The position numbers were made by a program, and so were the translations under genes. A stretch of 33,233 nt of DNA from Hymenobacter sp. (lineage in GTDB: Bacteria > Bacteroidota > Bacteroidia > Cytophagales > Hymenobacteraceae): contig JAQBNT010000060.1 in the NCBI GenBank assembly GCA_028288445.1, forward strand, positions 1-33,233, given 5' to 3'. The notes beneath the pieces were generated by a model that saw nothing but the letters and a program-made list of their open reading frames with translations, did not search any database and was not told where the DNA came from. Below, one piece after another: positions 17,300-25,406 of the stretch (positions within the stretch are counted from its first letter, which is position 1; every line of letters begins with the position of its first letter).

Positions 17300-18868
17300 A
17301 TGCCCGACCCGCACGCCCACGCTCACCTTTCCAAAACCGAATTGCTGGCCCGCAAAAACGAAGAAGCCCTCCTCGGGGGCGGCCAGGCCCGCATCGATGC
17401 CCAACATAAAAAAGGCAAGCTCACTGCCCGCGAACGGGTCGATTTGCTGATGGACGAAGGCTCGTTCGAGGAAATCGGCAAGTTCGTGATGCACCGCTCC
17501 AAGGACTTTGGTCTTGACAAGGAGCACTACCTCGGCGACGGCGTGATAACCGGCTACGGCACCGTGAATGGCCGTCTGGTGTACGTTTTCTCGCAGGATT
17601 TCACGGTTTTCGGCGGTTCGCTGAGTGAGACGCACGCTGAGAAAATCGTAAAAATCATGGACCTCGCCATGAAGAACGGCGCGCCTGTGATTGGCCTGAA
17701 CGACTCGGGCGGAGCCCGGATTCAGGAAGGCGTGGTGAGCCTCGGTGGCTACGCCGACATTTTTTATAAGAATACGCTGGCCTCGGGCGTGGTGCCGCAG
17801 CTGTCGGCCATCATGGGGCCGTGCGCGGGCGGCGCGGTGTACTCGCCGGCTATCACAGATTTCATTCTGATGGTGGAACACACGAGCTACATGTTCGTGA
17901 CCGGCCCCAACGTGGTGAAGACCGTGACCCACGAGGAAGTAACCAGCGAGGAACTCGGCGGGGCCAGCACCCATTCGGCCAAGAGCGGCGTCACGCATTT
18001 TTCGTGCGCCAACGAGGTGGTGGCTATCAACCACATCAAGCAGCTGCTGAGCTACATGCCGCAGAACTGCGAGGAAACCGTTCCCGCGCAGCCCTACGAA
18101 GCCAGCGCCGATGAGAGCCGCCCCGCACTGGACCGCCTGATTCCCGACAATGCCAACCAGCCCTACGACATGCGCGAGGTGATTGAAGGCATTATCGATG
18201 CCAGTTCTTTTCTTGAAGTCCACCAGAATTTCGCTGAGAACATCGTGGTCGGCTTTGCGCGGCTAGCGGGCCGCAGCATCGGCATTGTGGGCAACCAGCC
18301 GGCCGTGCTGGCCGGTGTGCTCGACATTAATGCCAGCACCAAAGCCGCCCGGTTCGTGCGCTTCTGTGATGCGTTTAACATTCCGCTACTGGTGCTGGAA
18401 GACGTACCGGGCTTCCTGCCCGGCACCGACCAGGAGTGGCGCGGCATCATCACCAACGGCGCCAAGCTGCTCTACGCTTTTTGCGAAGCCACCGTGCCGC
18501 GCATCACTGTGATTACCCGCAAGGCTTATGGCGGCGCTTACGATGTGATGAACTCTAAGCACATCGGGGCCGATATGAACTACGCCTGGCCCACCGCCGA
18601 AATCGCGGTAATGGGGGCCAAAGGTGCCGCCGAAATCATCTTCAAGCGTGAAATCGCTGCTGCCGAAAACCCCGAAGCCAAGCTTCAGGAGAAAGTAGAC
18701 GAGTACCAGGAAAAATTCGCCACGCCCTACCGCGCCGCCCACCGCGGCTTCGTGGACGAGGTGATTCTGCCCTCGCAAACGCGTCAGAAGCTGATTCGCG
18801 CCTTCAAAATGCTGGAAAACAAAGTGGATACCATGCCGCGTAAGAAGCACGGCAACATTCCGCTATAA
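17300..18868 (+). CDS. Acyl-CoA carboxylase carboxyltransferase (beta) subunit, propionyl-CoA type
   Basis: Transfers CO2 from carboxybiotin to an acyl-CoA, most likely propionyl-CoA giving methylmalonyl-CoA, in the cytosol. The 522-residue protein has the two crotonase-like halves of the family. [20 protein letters not shown] and [15 protein letters not shown] are in the N-terminal half, as are [13 protein letters not shown] and [17 protein letters not shown]. The C-terminal half has [35 protein letters not shown] and [18 protein letters not shown]. No biotin carboxylase or biotin carrier gene is adjacent, so its partners lie elsewhere. A methylmalonyl-CoA decarboxylase alpha role (sodium pump) is an alternative that sequence alone does not exclude. 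Two downstream genes follow at 10 and 18 bases. Confidence 0.92.
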   Translation: MPDPHAHAHLSKTELLARKNEEALLGGGQARIDAQHKKGKLTARERVDLLMDEGSFEEIGKFVMHRSKDFGLDKEHYLGDGVITGYGTVNGRLVYVFSQDFTVFGGSLSETHAEKIVKIMDLAMKNGAPVIGLNDSGGARIQEGVVSLGGYADIFYKNTLASGVVPQLSAIMGPCAGGAVYSPAITDFILMVEHTSYMFVTGPNVVKTVTHEEVTSEELGGASTHSAKSGVTHFSCANEVVAINHIKQLLSYMPQNCEETVPAQPYEASADESRPALDRLIPDNANQPYDMREVIEGIIDASSFLEVHQNFAENIVVGFARLAGRSIGIVGNQPAVLAGVLDINASTKAARFVRFCDAFNIPLLVLEDVPGFLPGTDQEWRGIITNGAKLLYAFCEATVPRITVITRKAYGGAYDVMNSKHIGADMNYAWPTAEIAVMGAKGAAEIIFKREIAAAENPEAKLQEKVDEYQEKFATPYRAAHRGFVDEVILPSQTRQKLIRAFKMLENKVDTMPRKKHGNIPL

Positions 18869-18878
18869 GCCCAACACC

Positions 18879-19160
18879 ATGAACTGGCAGGCTACCGGCA
18901 ACATTCTCCTGGGCATAGGGGCCCTTGCCTTGGTGGTGGGCCTGTTGTTGCGGTTTCGGGTGGGGCGGTGGGTCTTGGGTGCGCTGATAGTGCTCATTAC
19001 GCTTGGGTCGCTGCTGAGCGGCGACTGGCATGCACTCGCCGATAACAACCCTGATACTGACGCCGACCCGTACAAAGTGAGTCGCTACTGGTTAATAGGC
19101 GGTGGCATTTGCCTGTTGCTCGGGCTGGTGTTTCGTACACTGGTCGGCAAGTCGATTTAA
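18879..19160 (+). CDS. Small membrane protein of unknown function
   Basis: A 93-residue protein with three probable membrane helices: GNILLGIGALALVVGLLLRF, RWVLGALIVLITLGSLLSG and YWLIGGGICLLLGLVFRTLV. A hydrophilic loop rich in Asp and Asn (about 50-65) lies between helices two and three. I do not recognise a family. It starts 10 bases after the carboxylase stop codon and ends 18 bases before the aminopeptidase ATG, so it is co-transcribed with both. Whether it is linked to the carboxylase, as membrane subunits of decarboxylase pumps are, cannot be told; it is far too small to be the sodium-pump beta subunit. Confidence 0.8.
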   Translation: MNWQATGNILLGIGALALVVGLLLRFRVGRWVLGALIVLITLGSLLSGDWHALADNNPDTDADPYKVSRYWLIGGGICLLLGLVFRTLVGKSI

Positions 19161-19178
19161 TTATTTTTTTCTTTCCGT

Positions 19179-20249
19179 ATGCGTCCCGAATCTTTCACCT
19201 TCCTCCAGAACTACCTCAACAACCCCTCTCCCACCGGCTTCGAAAAAGAAGGCCAGCAGATGTGGCTGGAATACCTCAAGCCCTACATCGACGAGTATTT
19301 CGTGGATACCTACGGCACGGTGGTGGGCGTGATTAACCCCGAGGCGAAATACAAAGTCGTTATTGAGGCCCACGCCGACGAGATTTCCTACTTCGTGAAT
19401 TATATCACCAAGGAAGGCTACCTCTATCTGCGCCGCAACGGCGGCTCCGACCCGTTGGTGGCACCCAGCAAGCGGGTGAATATTTTCGGTGAAAAAGGCA
19501 TCGTGAAGGGCATTTTTGGCTGGCCGGCCATCCACGTTCGCAAGGTGGAGCAGGACAAGGCCCCGACCATCGAAACAGTGTTTCTGGACTGCGGCGCGAG
19601 CAGCGCCGACGAGGTGGCCGAAATGGGCATCCACGTCGGCTCAGTGGTGACGTTTGAGGACGAGTTTACGGTGCTGAACGACAAGTTTTACGTGGGCCGG
19701 GCGCTGGATAACCGCGTGGGCGGCTTCATGATTGCCGAGGTGGCCCGGATGCTGAAGGAGAACAACAAAAAGCTGCCCTTCGGCCTCTACATCGTGAACG
19801 CCGTGCAGGAGGAAATTGGCCTGCGCGGGGCCGAAATGGTGGCCCACCGCATCAATCCTGACGTGGCCATCGTCACCGACGTGACGCACGACAGCCAGTC
19901 GCCGATGTATGAGAAAAAGACGGCCGGCGACATTAGCTGCGGCAAAGGCCCTGTGATTACCTACGGCCCCGCCGTGCAGAACAACCTGCGCGACCTCATC
20001 ATCGATACCGCCAAGCAGGCCGATATTCCCTTCCAGCGCGCCGCCGCCACCCGCGCCACCGGCACCGATACCGATGCCTTTGCCTATTCCGGCTCGGGCG
20101 TGGCCTCTGCTCTTATTTCGCTGCCGCTCAAGTACATGCACACCACCGTGGAAACCGTGCACCGCGACGACGTAGACAGCGTGACGCGCCTGATTTATGA
20201 GACGCTGCTGCGCATTGAGGACGGCCACGATTTCCGATATTTCAAATAG
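19179..20249 (+). CDS. M42-family metalloaminopeptidase
   Basis: Removes N-terminal residues from peptides using two metal ions; M42 enzymes form large cytosolic tetrahedral dodecamers. The 356-residue protein has all expected ligands: H65 in EAHADE, D177 in ALDNR (bridging), E211-E212 in QEEIG (general base and ligand), D234 in TDVTHD, and H321 in YMHTTVE. There is no signal peptide. Sequences such as SPTGFEKEG and GTDTDAFAYSG are family hallmarks. It is the last gene of the carboxylase operon. Some family members are annotated as endoglucanases, but the metal-site pattern supports a peptidase. Confidence 0.94.
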   Translation: MRPESFTFLQNYLNNPSPTGFEKEGQQMWLEYLKPYIDEYFVDTYGTVVGVINPEAKYKVVIEAHADEISYFVNYITKEGYLYLRRNGGSDPLVAPSKRVNIFGEKGIVKGIFGWPAIHVRKVEQDKAPTIETVFLDCGASSADEVAEMGIHVGSVVTFEDEFTVLNDKFYVGRALDNRVGGFMIAEVARMLKENNKKLPFGLYIVNAVQEEIGLRGAEMVAHRINPDVAIVTDVTHDSQSPMYEKKTAGDISCGKGPVITYGPAVQNNLRDLIIDTAKQADIPFQRAAATRATGTDTDAFAYSGSGVASALISLPLKYMHTTVETVHRDDVDSVTRLIYETLLRIEDGHDFRYFK

Positions 20250-20263
20250 CCCCGTTACGTCCT

Positions 20264-20350
20264 TGTCATCCTGAACGCAGTGAAGGACCTTATCATGTTG
20301 AGCAAGCTGTCTCAACCGTGATAAGGTCCTTCACTGCGTTCAGGATGACA
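20264..20350. repeat. Inverted repeat, GTCAT-GAGCGCAGCGAAG superfamily, copy 4
   Basis: Arms 20264-20295 and 20319-20350 are perfect reverse complements over 32 bases with a 23-base loop. It is the best-preserved copy in the window. It sits 14 bases after the aminopeptidase stop codon and 28 bases before the next start codon, so it could also act as a transcript 3' end. Confidence 0.93.
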
Positions 20351-20378
20351 ATACTATTCAAGATGACAGCCTCTTCAG

Positions 20379-21188
20379 ATGGACTTCCCCCTCATTCCTT
20401 CCCTGCCGCTCAATGTGACCGACCAGATGGGCCGGCGCGTGGCGGTGCCGTTTCCACCGCAGCGTATTGTGTCGCTGGTGCCTTCGCAGACGGAATTGCT
20501 ATTCGATTTGGGACTGGGCGAAAAGGTGGTGGGCGCAACTAAATTCTGCATTTATCCGGCCGAGGCAAGAACCACAGCCACGGTTATTGGTGGCACGAAG
20601 AATTTTGATTTCGATAAAATAGCCGCACTGAAACCCGATTTGATTATCGGGAATAAGGAAGAAAATTATCAGGCTGGAATTGAAAAGTTAGCTGCTAAAT
20701 ATCCGGTTTGGCTGAGTGACATCAGCAACTTGACGGAGGCGCTGGATATGATTCGGCGGGTGGGTTTCATCGTGGGGGCGAAAGAAAAAGCTGCCGCGCT
20801 AGCCGGTGACGTTGACGCTTCTTTCGCGGCGTTAGAAACTTCTGCGGTAGCGGAAGCGCCTATTTCGGCAGCCTACTTCATCTGGCGCAAACCCTATATG
20901 GTGGCCGCCACGGGCACTTTTATCGACGATATGCTGCGCCGGGCAGGCTTCGCCAATGCCTTTGCCCCACAGGCCCGCTACCCGGAAATCAATGCCGGGC
21001 AATTAGCGGCGGCGGCCCCGCAGCGCATCCTGCTTTCTTCGGAGCCCTACCCTTTCGCGGCAAAGCATCTGGCTGAATTCCAGCAAATATGTCCGGCCGC
21101 AAAAATTGAAATTATCGACGGCGAATTATTCAGCTGGTACGGCAGCCGCTTGCTGAAATCGGCGGCTTATTTCAGTAAGCTTCGCTAA
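20379..21188 (+). CDS. BtuF-like helical-backbone metal receptor protein lacking a signal peptide
   Basis: Related to substrate-binding proteins for cobalamin, haem or siderophores. The 269-residue protein has the family start VTDQMGRRVAVPFPPQRIVS, then LVPSQTELLFDLGLGEKVVG, IAALKPDLIIGNKEEN, YFIWRKPYMVAATGTFIDDM and a C-terminal DGELFSWYGSR segment. The frame starts MDFPLIPSLPLNVTDQ, with no hydrophobic signal or lipobox. No better upstream start exists, because the repeat at 20264-20350 lies directly before it. As seen it would be cytosolic, which is odd for a binding protein. No permease or ATPase gene is next to it. Its last 17 bases overlap the end of aroA on the other strand. Confidence 0.88.
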   Translation: MDFPLIPSLPLNVTDQMGRRVAVPFPPQRIVSLVPSQTELLFDLGLGEKVVGATKFCIYPAEARTTATVIGGTKNFDFDKIAALKPDLIIGNKEENYQAGIEKLAAKYPVWLSDISNLTEALDMIRRVGFIVGAKEKAAALAGDVDASFAALETSAVAEAPISAAYFIWRKPYMVAATGTFIDDMLRRAGFANAFAPQARYPEINAGQLAAAAPQRILLSSEPYPFAAKHLAEFQQICPAAKIEIIDGELFSWYGSRLLKSAAYFSKLR

Positions 21189-22416
21189 CGGCAAAACCGC
21201 TTTTCGCTAATTCCTTCCAGAATTGCGGGTAAGATTTGCGCACTACCGTGGGTGACTCTATTTTGAGCGGGCCGCGCAGGGCCAGCGGCGCGAAGGCCAT
21301 CGCCATGCGGTGGTCATGGTAGGTAGCCACCGATTGATTATTGACAACGAAACCGGTTGATTCGGCCCGGAAGCGGCCTTCGCCCAAGTCGCGCAGGTCG
21401 CCGCCGAATTTGGCCAGTTCGGTTTGCAGGGCGGCAATGCGGTCAGTTTCCTTGATGCGCAGGCTTTCGAGGCCGGTCATGTCCACCGGGCGGGCCAGGG
21501 CGGCGGCCACCACGGCCACGGTCTGGGCCAGGTCGGGGCAATCGGTGAAGTCCAGGGTCTGGATTTTGGCCTGGGGCGCGAGGGGAATCTGCCGCAGGTG
21601 TACGCCATCGGGCAGGAAAGTGGTTTCGACGCCGAATAGTATCATCATTTCGGCAATGGCTTGGTCTCCTTGCAGCGACTCCTGGCGCAGACCGGGCAGC
21701 GTGATTCCGGAACCGACTGGGGCCAGTGCAACCAGCGAATACCAGTAGCTGGCCGCCGACCAGTCCGATTCAATCGTATAATCGGTAGGCTGATAAGCGC
21801 CGGGGTGTACCGTCAGCACATCGCCCTCGGCCGCGTAATCAGCCCCGAAGCGTTGCATCAGCGCCCCCGTCATATTGATGTAGGGCCGCGAGCCGATGTG
21901 GCCGGTGAGCGTGAGGCGCAGGCCGCCGGGCAGGCGCGGCCCCACCATCAGCAGGGCCGAAATGTATTGGCTGCTGATGTCGCCGCGCACGGATAATGCA
22001 GTAGGTTCTGTCGTTTCGGATGCGGCTGTAAAGCCGGCGATTTCCAGCGGCGGGTAGCCATCGTTGTTCAGGTAATTGATGCTGGCCCCAGCTTGGCGCA
22101 ACGCATCGACAAGCACCTTAATAGGCCGCTCCTGCATCCGGGCGGTGCCGGTGAGGCGGCCGTGCCAGTTCGTGACAGCCAGATAAGCAGTGAGGAAGCG
22201 CATGACGGTGCCCGCATCTTCGGCGCTGAGCTCGGCAGTGCCGGGCGCAGCAGCAAGCAGGCGCAGCATCAGTTGCGTATCGTTGGCATCGGAGAGATTA
22301 CCGAGGGTGCCGCCGCCAGCCAGGGCCTGGAGGATGAGGGCACGATTAGCTTCGCTTTTGGAAGCTGGGAGTTGGGCGGTGCCGCGCAGCGGGCCGCCGG
22401 GCCAGGATAATTGCAT
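21172..22416 (-). CDS. aroA: 3-phosphoshikimate 1-carboxyvinyltransferase (EPSP synthase)
   Basis: Transfers enolpyruvyl from PEP to shikimate 3-phosphate, the sixth step of the shikimate pathway. The 414-residue protein starts MQLSWPGGPLRGTAQLPASK. The ATG at 22416 fits the family; the longer open frame upstream is translation of an inverted repeat. Motifs: ASKSEANRAL with the PEP-binding lysine at 20, then EDAGTVMRFLTA, DISSQYISALLM and FTDCPDLAQT. RIKETDRIAALQ and DHRMAMAFAPLAL follow. The two-domain symmetry is complete and the length is that of the shorter Bacteroidota type. It follows aroB in the same direction, 111 bases apart, with a hairpin repeat between them. Confidence 0.96.
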   Translation of the reverse strand: MQLSWPGGPLRGTAQLPASKSEANRALILQALAGGGTLGNLSDANDTQLMLRLLAAAPGTAELSAEDAGTVMRFLTAYLAVTNWHGRLTGTARMQERPIKVLVDALRQAGASINYLNNDGYPPLEIAGFTAASETTEPTALSVRGDISSQYISALLMVGPRLPGGLRLTLTGHIGSRPYINMTGALMQRFGADYAAEGDVLTVHPGAYQPTDYTIESDWSAASYWYSLVALAPVGSGITLPGLRQESLQGDQAIAEMMILFGVETTFLPDGVHLRQIPLAPQAKIQTLDFTDCPDLAQTVAVVAAALARPVDMTGLESLRIKETDRIAALQTELAKFGGDLRDLGEGRFRAESTGFVVNNQSVATYHDHRMAMAFAPLALRGPLKIESPTVVRKSYPQFWKELAKSGFAVSEAY

Positions 22417-22424
22417 ATGACTTA

Positions 22425-22522
22425 TAGCGCCTGCCTTAGCTTGCGCCGGTAATGAGGACGCTTGCACCGCAAGCGCCGTTGAAATAAGATTTTCGACCGG
22501 GCGCAAGCTAAAGCAGGCGCTA
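22425..22522. repeat. Inverted repeat between aroB and aroA
   Basis: TAGCGCCTGC at 22425 begins an arm (22425-22450) that pairs with 22496-22522, with one mismatch and one extra base. Both arms contain the AGCTTGCGCC type core. An inner hairpin GCTTGC/GCAAGC (22470-22484) lies in the 45-base spacer. It ends six bases before the aroB stop and lies nine bases upstream of the aroA ATG, so it forms most of the aroA leader. Confidence 0.88.
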
Positions 22523-22527
22523 CAGGG

Positions 22528-23574
22528 CTACGCTTGCAGCCGGTGATAATAGCGCAGGGATTCGGCGATTTCGGCCAGTGTCACGGGCTGGTCGTACACG
22601 CCATGGCCGATGCCGCTGAGCAGCGTGCAGTTAATGGTGGCACCCGCGTTTTTCTTGTCCTGGAGCGCGAATTCGGCGATGGCGTTGGTTTCCAGCGTCA
22701 CAAAATCCAGCTTGTCAAACACCGAAAAGATGAAGGTTTCGATTTTATCCAGTTCCTCGGCGCTCAGCAGGCCACGCTGCACCGAGAGCCAGCTTTCGCA
22801 GACGATACCGGCGGCCACGGCCTCGCCGTGCAGGGCCTCGCGGCCGGGCTGTGTGAGGAGGTAGCTTTCGAGGGCGTGGCCCACGGTGTGGCCGAAGTTG
22901 AGCAGCTTGCGCGGGCCGGCTTCGAGCGGGTCTTCGGCCACGATGCGCTGCTTAAGGGCCACCGACTCGCGGATGCTGCTGGTCCAGTCATCCGTCAGCC
23001 AGCCCAGGCGGCGGTTGGTGTTGAAGGCCTCCGCATCGGCAATGAGCCAGTGCTTGACAACTTCGGCGTAGCCCGATTTGAGCTGGCGCGGGTCGAGTGT
23101 TTCCAGAAACTTTGGCTCAATAAACACCCCGGCCGGGGCTTGGAACACGCCCAGCTGGTTTTTGTAGCCCTGAAAATCTACGCCGGTTTTGCCGCCCACG
23201 CTGGCGTCTACCTGCGCCAGCAGCGTGGTAGGCACCTGCGCAAACCGAATGCCACGCTTATATAGCGCCGCCGCAAAACCGCCCAAATCCGTCACTACGC
23301 CACCGCCCAGGTTCACAAGCACGGCGTGGCGGTCGGCGCGCTGCCCGGTGAGCTCGCTCCACACGGTGTCGCAGCTGGCCAGGGTTTTATACTCCTCGCC
23401 GGCGGGTATTTCGATGAGCTTATAGTCGGCCGGCAGATGGTTTTCGAGCAGCGGCAGGCAGAGGCGGGCAGTGTTGCTGTCGGCTAGCACAAACACGCGG
23501 CTCACGGCGGGCCGATGCAGCAGTTCGGCCAGAGCGGGCAGGGCCTGGGGGCCAATGATGACGGAATTATCCAT
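22528..23574 (-). CDS. aroB: 3-dehydroquinate synthase
   Basis: Converts DAHP to 3-dehydroquinate, the second step of the shikimate pathway, using NAD and a divalent metal. The 348-residue protein carries the NAD-binding GGGVVTDLGGFAAALYKRG and then TTLLAQVDASVGGKTGVD. The metal-binding parts are GYAEVVKHW (glutamate), NFGHTVGHALE (histidine) and LHGEAVAAG (histidine). It starts with ATG at 23574, only four bases after a -7-like GACTTTTG, which implies a leaderless message. aroA follows in the same direction. Confidence 0.96.
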   Translation of the reverse strand: MDNSVIIGPQALPALAELLHRPAVSRVFVLADSNTARLCLPLLENHLPADYKLIEIPAGEEYKTLASCDTVWSELTGQRADRHAVLVNLGGGVVTDLGGFAAALYKRGIRFAQVPTTLLAQVDASVGGKTGVDFQGYKNQLGVFQAPAGVFIEPKFLETLDPRQLKSGYAEVVKHWLIADAEAFNTNRRLGWLTDDWTSSIRESVALKQRIVAEDPLEAGPRKLLNFGHTVGHALESYLLTQPGREALHGEAVAAGIVCESWLSVQRGLLSAEELDKIETFIFSVFDKLDFVTLETNAIAEFALQDKKNAGATINCTLLSGIGHGVYDQPVTLAEIAESLRYYHRLQA

Positions 23575-23578
23575 AGGG

Positions 23579-23586
23579 CAAAAGTC
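23579..23586 (-). promoter_or_regulatory. -7-like promoter element four bases from the aroB ATG
   Basis: GACTTTTG (23586-23579), one mismatch from TAnnTTTG, is followed by CCCT and then ATG. The spacing is the same as at 11287-11294. Confidence 0.45.
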
Positions 23587-23695
23587 GGCACAAAAAATTA
23601 CGGGCCGGTCACTGCCCGCGCAACCTTGGCGGCCAGCAGCCGGTCAGGGCAGTATCAGCGAGAGTCTTTCTTTTTCATCTTTTTCTTCTTGCCCC

Positions 23696-24118
23696 ATGCG
23701 CTTTGCCACTCCCACCCTCTTGCTACTGGTATCAGCCAGCCTCAGCAGCTGCAAAAAAGACGCTGCCCCCCAGGCCAATTCCAGTCTCATCGGTACTTGG
23801 CGTCTGGTGAGCCGCCAGTGCTACTGTGCTCCCACACCTTTACCCAATGAAACGCTGACGTTTACGGCCACCACGTTTATGTTCAACCGCTTCGCTCCAC
23901 AGCCGGGGTACGAACTATTCATGAGTGGCACCTATCAGCCCGTCGCGGTGACGTTATGTAGCCTTCCTACCGCAAGCGCGGGCCTGCGCCTAAGCGACGC
24001 AGTTGCCAATATTGGCCCGCGCGACGTTCAATTTACTATTCAGGCCGACACCTTGAAGCTGGACTACGGCAGCCCCTGCGATGCCCCGCGCGATACTTAT
24101 GTGCGCGAACAGCCGTAG
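23696..24118 (+). CDS. Small lipocalin-like lipoprotein
   Basis: A 140-residue lipoprotein: MRFATPTLLLLVSASLSSCK is a signal peptide with lipobox LSSC and cysteine 19. SSLIGTWRLVSRQCYC and NETLTFTATTFMFNRF follow, then the strands ELFMSGTYQPVAV and TIQADTLKLDY. This is the pattern of the lipocalin-like small lipoproteins common in Bacteroidota, although the ligand is unknown. There are additional cysteines in the mature chain (QCYC, TLCSL, SPCDAP) that could form disulphides. The gene lies on the opposite strand between aroB (divergent, 121 bases) and the DAHP synthase gene (convergent, 12 bases), and is probably unrelated to them in function. Confidence 0.82.
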   Translation: MRFATPTLLLLVSASLSSCKKDAAPQANSSLIGTWRLVSRQCYCAPTPLPNETLTFTATTFMFNRFAPQPGYELFMSGTYQPVAVTLCSLPTASAGLRLSDAVANIGPRDVQFTIQADTLKLDYGSPCDAPRDTYVREQP

Positions 24119-24130
24119 TCACCAATCTGC

Positions 24131-25258
24131 TTACAAGCCCGGCCCGAGGTGCTCCACGCCGTCCACTTGCGGGCGGCCGTTGAGCACCTCGGTTTGCTTG
24201 CGGATGCTTTCGAGGTGAATGAGCTTGTAGAGCTCGGCCACGAATTTATCGTTCACGTTCAGCTTGCTGGCCCAGTCGGTGCGGGTGCGGAAAATTTCCT
24301 GCCAACGGTCGAATTGCAGGATTTTCACATTGTTTTCCTTCTTGTATTCGGCCAGTTCCTCCACCAGCGCCATGCGGCGGGCCAGGGCTTCCACGATTTC
24401 GCGGTCGGCCACATCCATTTTCTGGCGCAGTTCCTCGGCTTTATTGAGGTAGTCGGCGTTGTTGCTGGAGCGGTAGCGGTATTTTAATTCGTTGAGGATT
24501 TCGCCCAAGCGCTGGGGCGTCACCTGCTGCTCGGCATCGCTCAGGGCGTGGTCCGGGTCGGGGTGGGTTTCGATGATGAGGCCATCATAATCCAAATCGA
24601 GCGCCTTTTGAGCAATGGGCAGCAGCAAATCGCGCCGCCCACCAATGTGGCTGGGGTCGCAGATGAGCGGAATGTGCGGAAACCGCGTTTTCAGCTCGAT
24701 GGGCAGAATCCAGGTGGGCGCATTGCGGTAGCGACTTGGAGCAAACGTGCTGAAACCCCGATGGATAGCTGCCAAATCCGTGATTCCGGCCCGCTCCATG
24801 CGCTCCAGCGCGCCGGCCCAGAGGGCCACGTCGGGGTTCACGGGGTTTTTTACCATCACGGGCACACCGGTGCCGGCCAGGGCGTCGGCCAGCTCCTGCA
24901 CCGCGAAGGGGTTGACGGTGGTGCGCGCCCCAATCCAGAGCACGTCGATACCATGCTGCAAGGCTTCCTCGACGTGGCGCGGCGTGGCTACCTCAATGGC
25001 CGTCGGGATGCCGGTTTCGGCCTTCACGCGCTGCAGCCACGGCAGCGCCACCGCCCCCATGCCCTCAAACGAGCCCGGCCGGGTGCGCGGCTTCCAGATG
25101 CCGGCCCGGAACAAGTCAATCTTCCCCAACGCTTTCAGGCCGTGGGCGGTGGCCATTACCTGCTCTTCGGTTTCGGCCGAGCACGGCCCGGCAATCAACA
25201 ACGGCTGACCTTTTTGGGCCAACAGGCGGGTAAAATACGTATCAGTATCGGGGAGCAT
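24131..25258 (-). CDS. Bifunctional DAHP synthase / chorismate mutase (AroQ)
   Basis: Joins the entry of the shikimate pathway (PEP plus erythrose 4-phosphate to DAHP) with the step from chorismate to prephenate. The 375-residue protein has a type I-beta DAHP synthase domain (about 10-262) with AGPCSAE (23-29), GIWKPRTRPGSFEG, WIGARTTVNP, VKNPVNPD and CDPSHIGGRRD. A C-terminal AroQ chorismate mutase follows (about 270-358), with EELRQKMDVADREIVEALAR and AEYKKENN and a final ESIRKQ. The ATG at 25258 fits the domain start; the open frame continues upstream without similarity. In this fusion the mutase domain often also senses prephenate for feedback control, which is family knowledge, not shown here. 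Confidence 0.94.
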   Translation of the reverse strand: MLPDTDTYFTRLLAQKGQPLLIAGPCSAETEEQVMATAHGLKALGKIDLFRAGIWKPRTRPGSFEGMGAVALPWLQRVKAETGIPTAIEVATPRHVEEALQHGIDVLWIGARTTVNPFAVQELADALAGTGVPVMVKNPVNPDVALWAGALERMERAGITDLAAIHRGFSTFAPSRYRNAPTWILPIELKTRFPHIPLICDPSHIGGRRDLLLPIAQKALDLDYDGLIIETHPDPDHALSDAEQQVTPQRLGEILNELKYRYRSSNNADYLNKAEELRQKMDVADREIVEALARRMALVEELAEYKKENNVKILQFDRWQEIFRTRTDWASKLNVNDKFVAELYKLIHLESIRKQTEVLNGRPQVDGVEHLGPGL

Positions 25259-25350
25259 TCTGCGAAAGAAACAAATGATAGCCAGCAGCCAACCGGCTGC
25301 TGAAAAGCCCGGCAAACGTAACTCCTTTACCCGAAACGTTGTTTGCTTTC

Positions 25351-25358
25351 TACCTTCG
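25351..25358 (+). promoter_or_regulatory. Possible -7 element of the proline dehydrogenase gene
   Basis: TACCTTCG, one mismatch from TAnnTTTG, lies 48 bases before the ATG at 25407. No matching TTG is seen. Confidence 0.35.
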
Positions 25359-25406
25359 CGGCCAATTCCCACCCCGCCCAATTCCCACGTTTTTTAGTTG
25401 TCGCCT

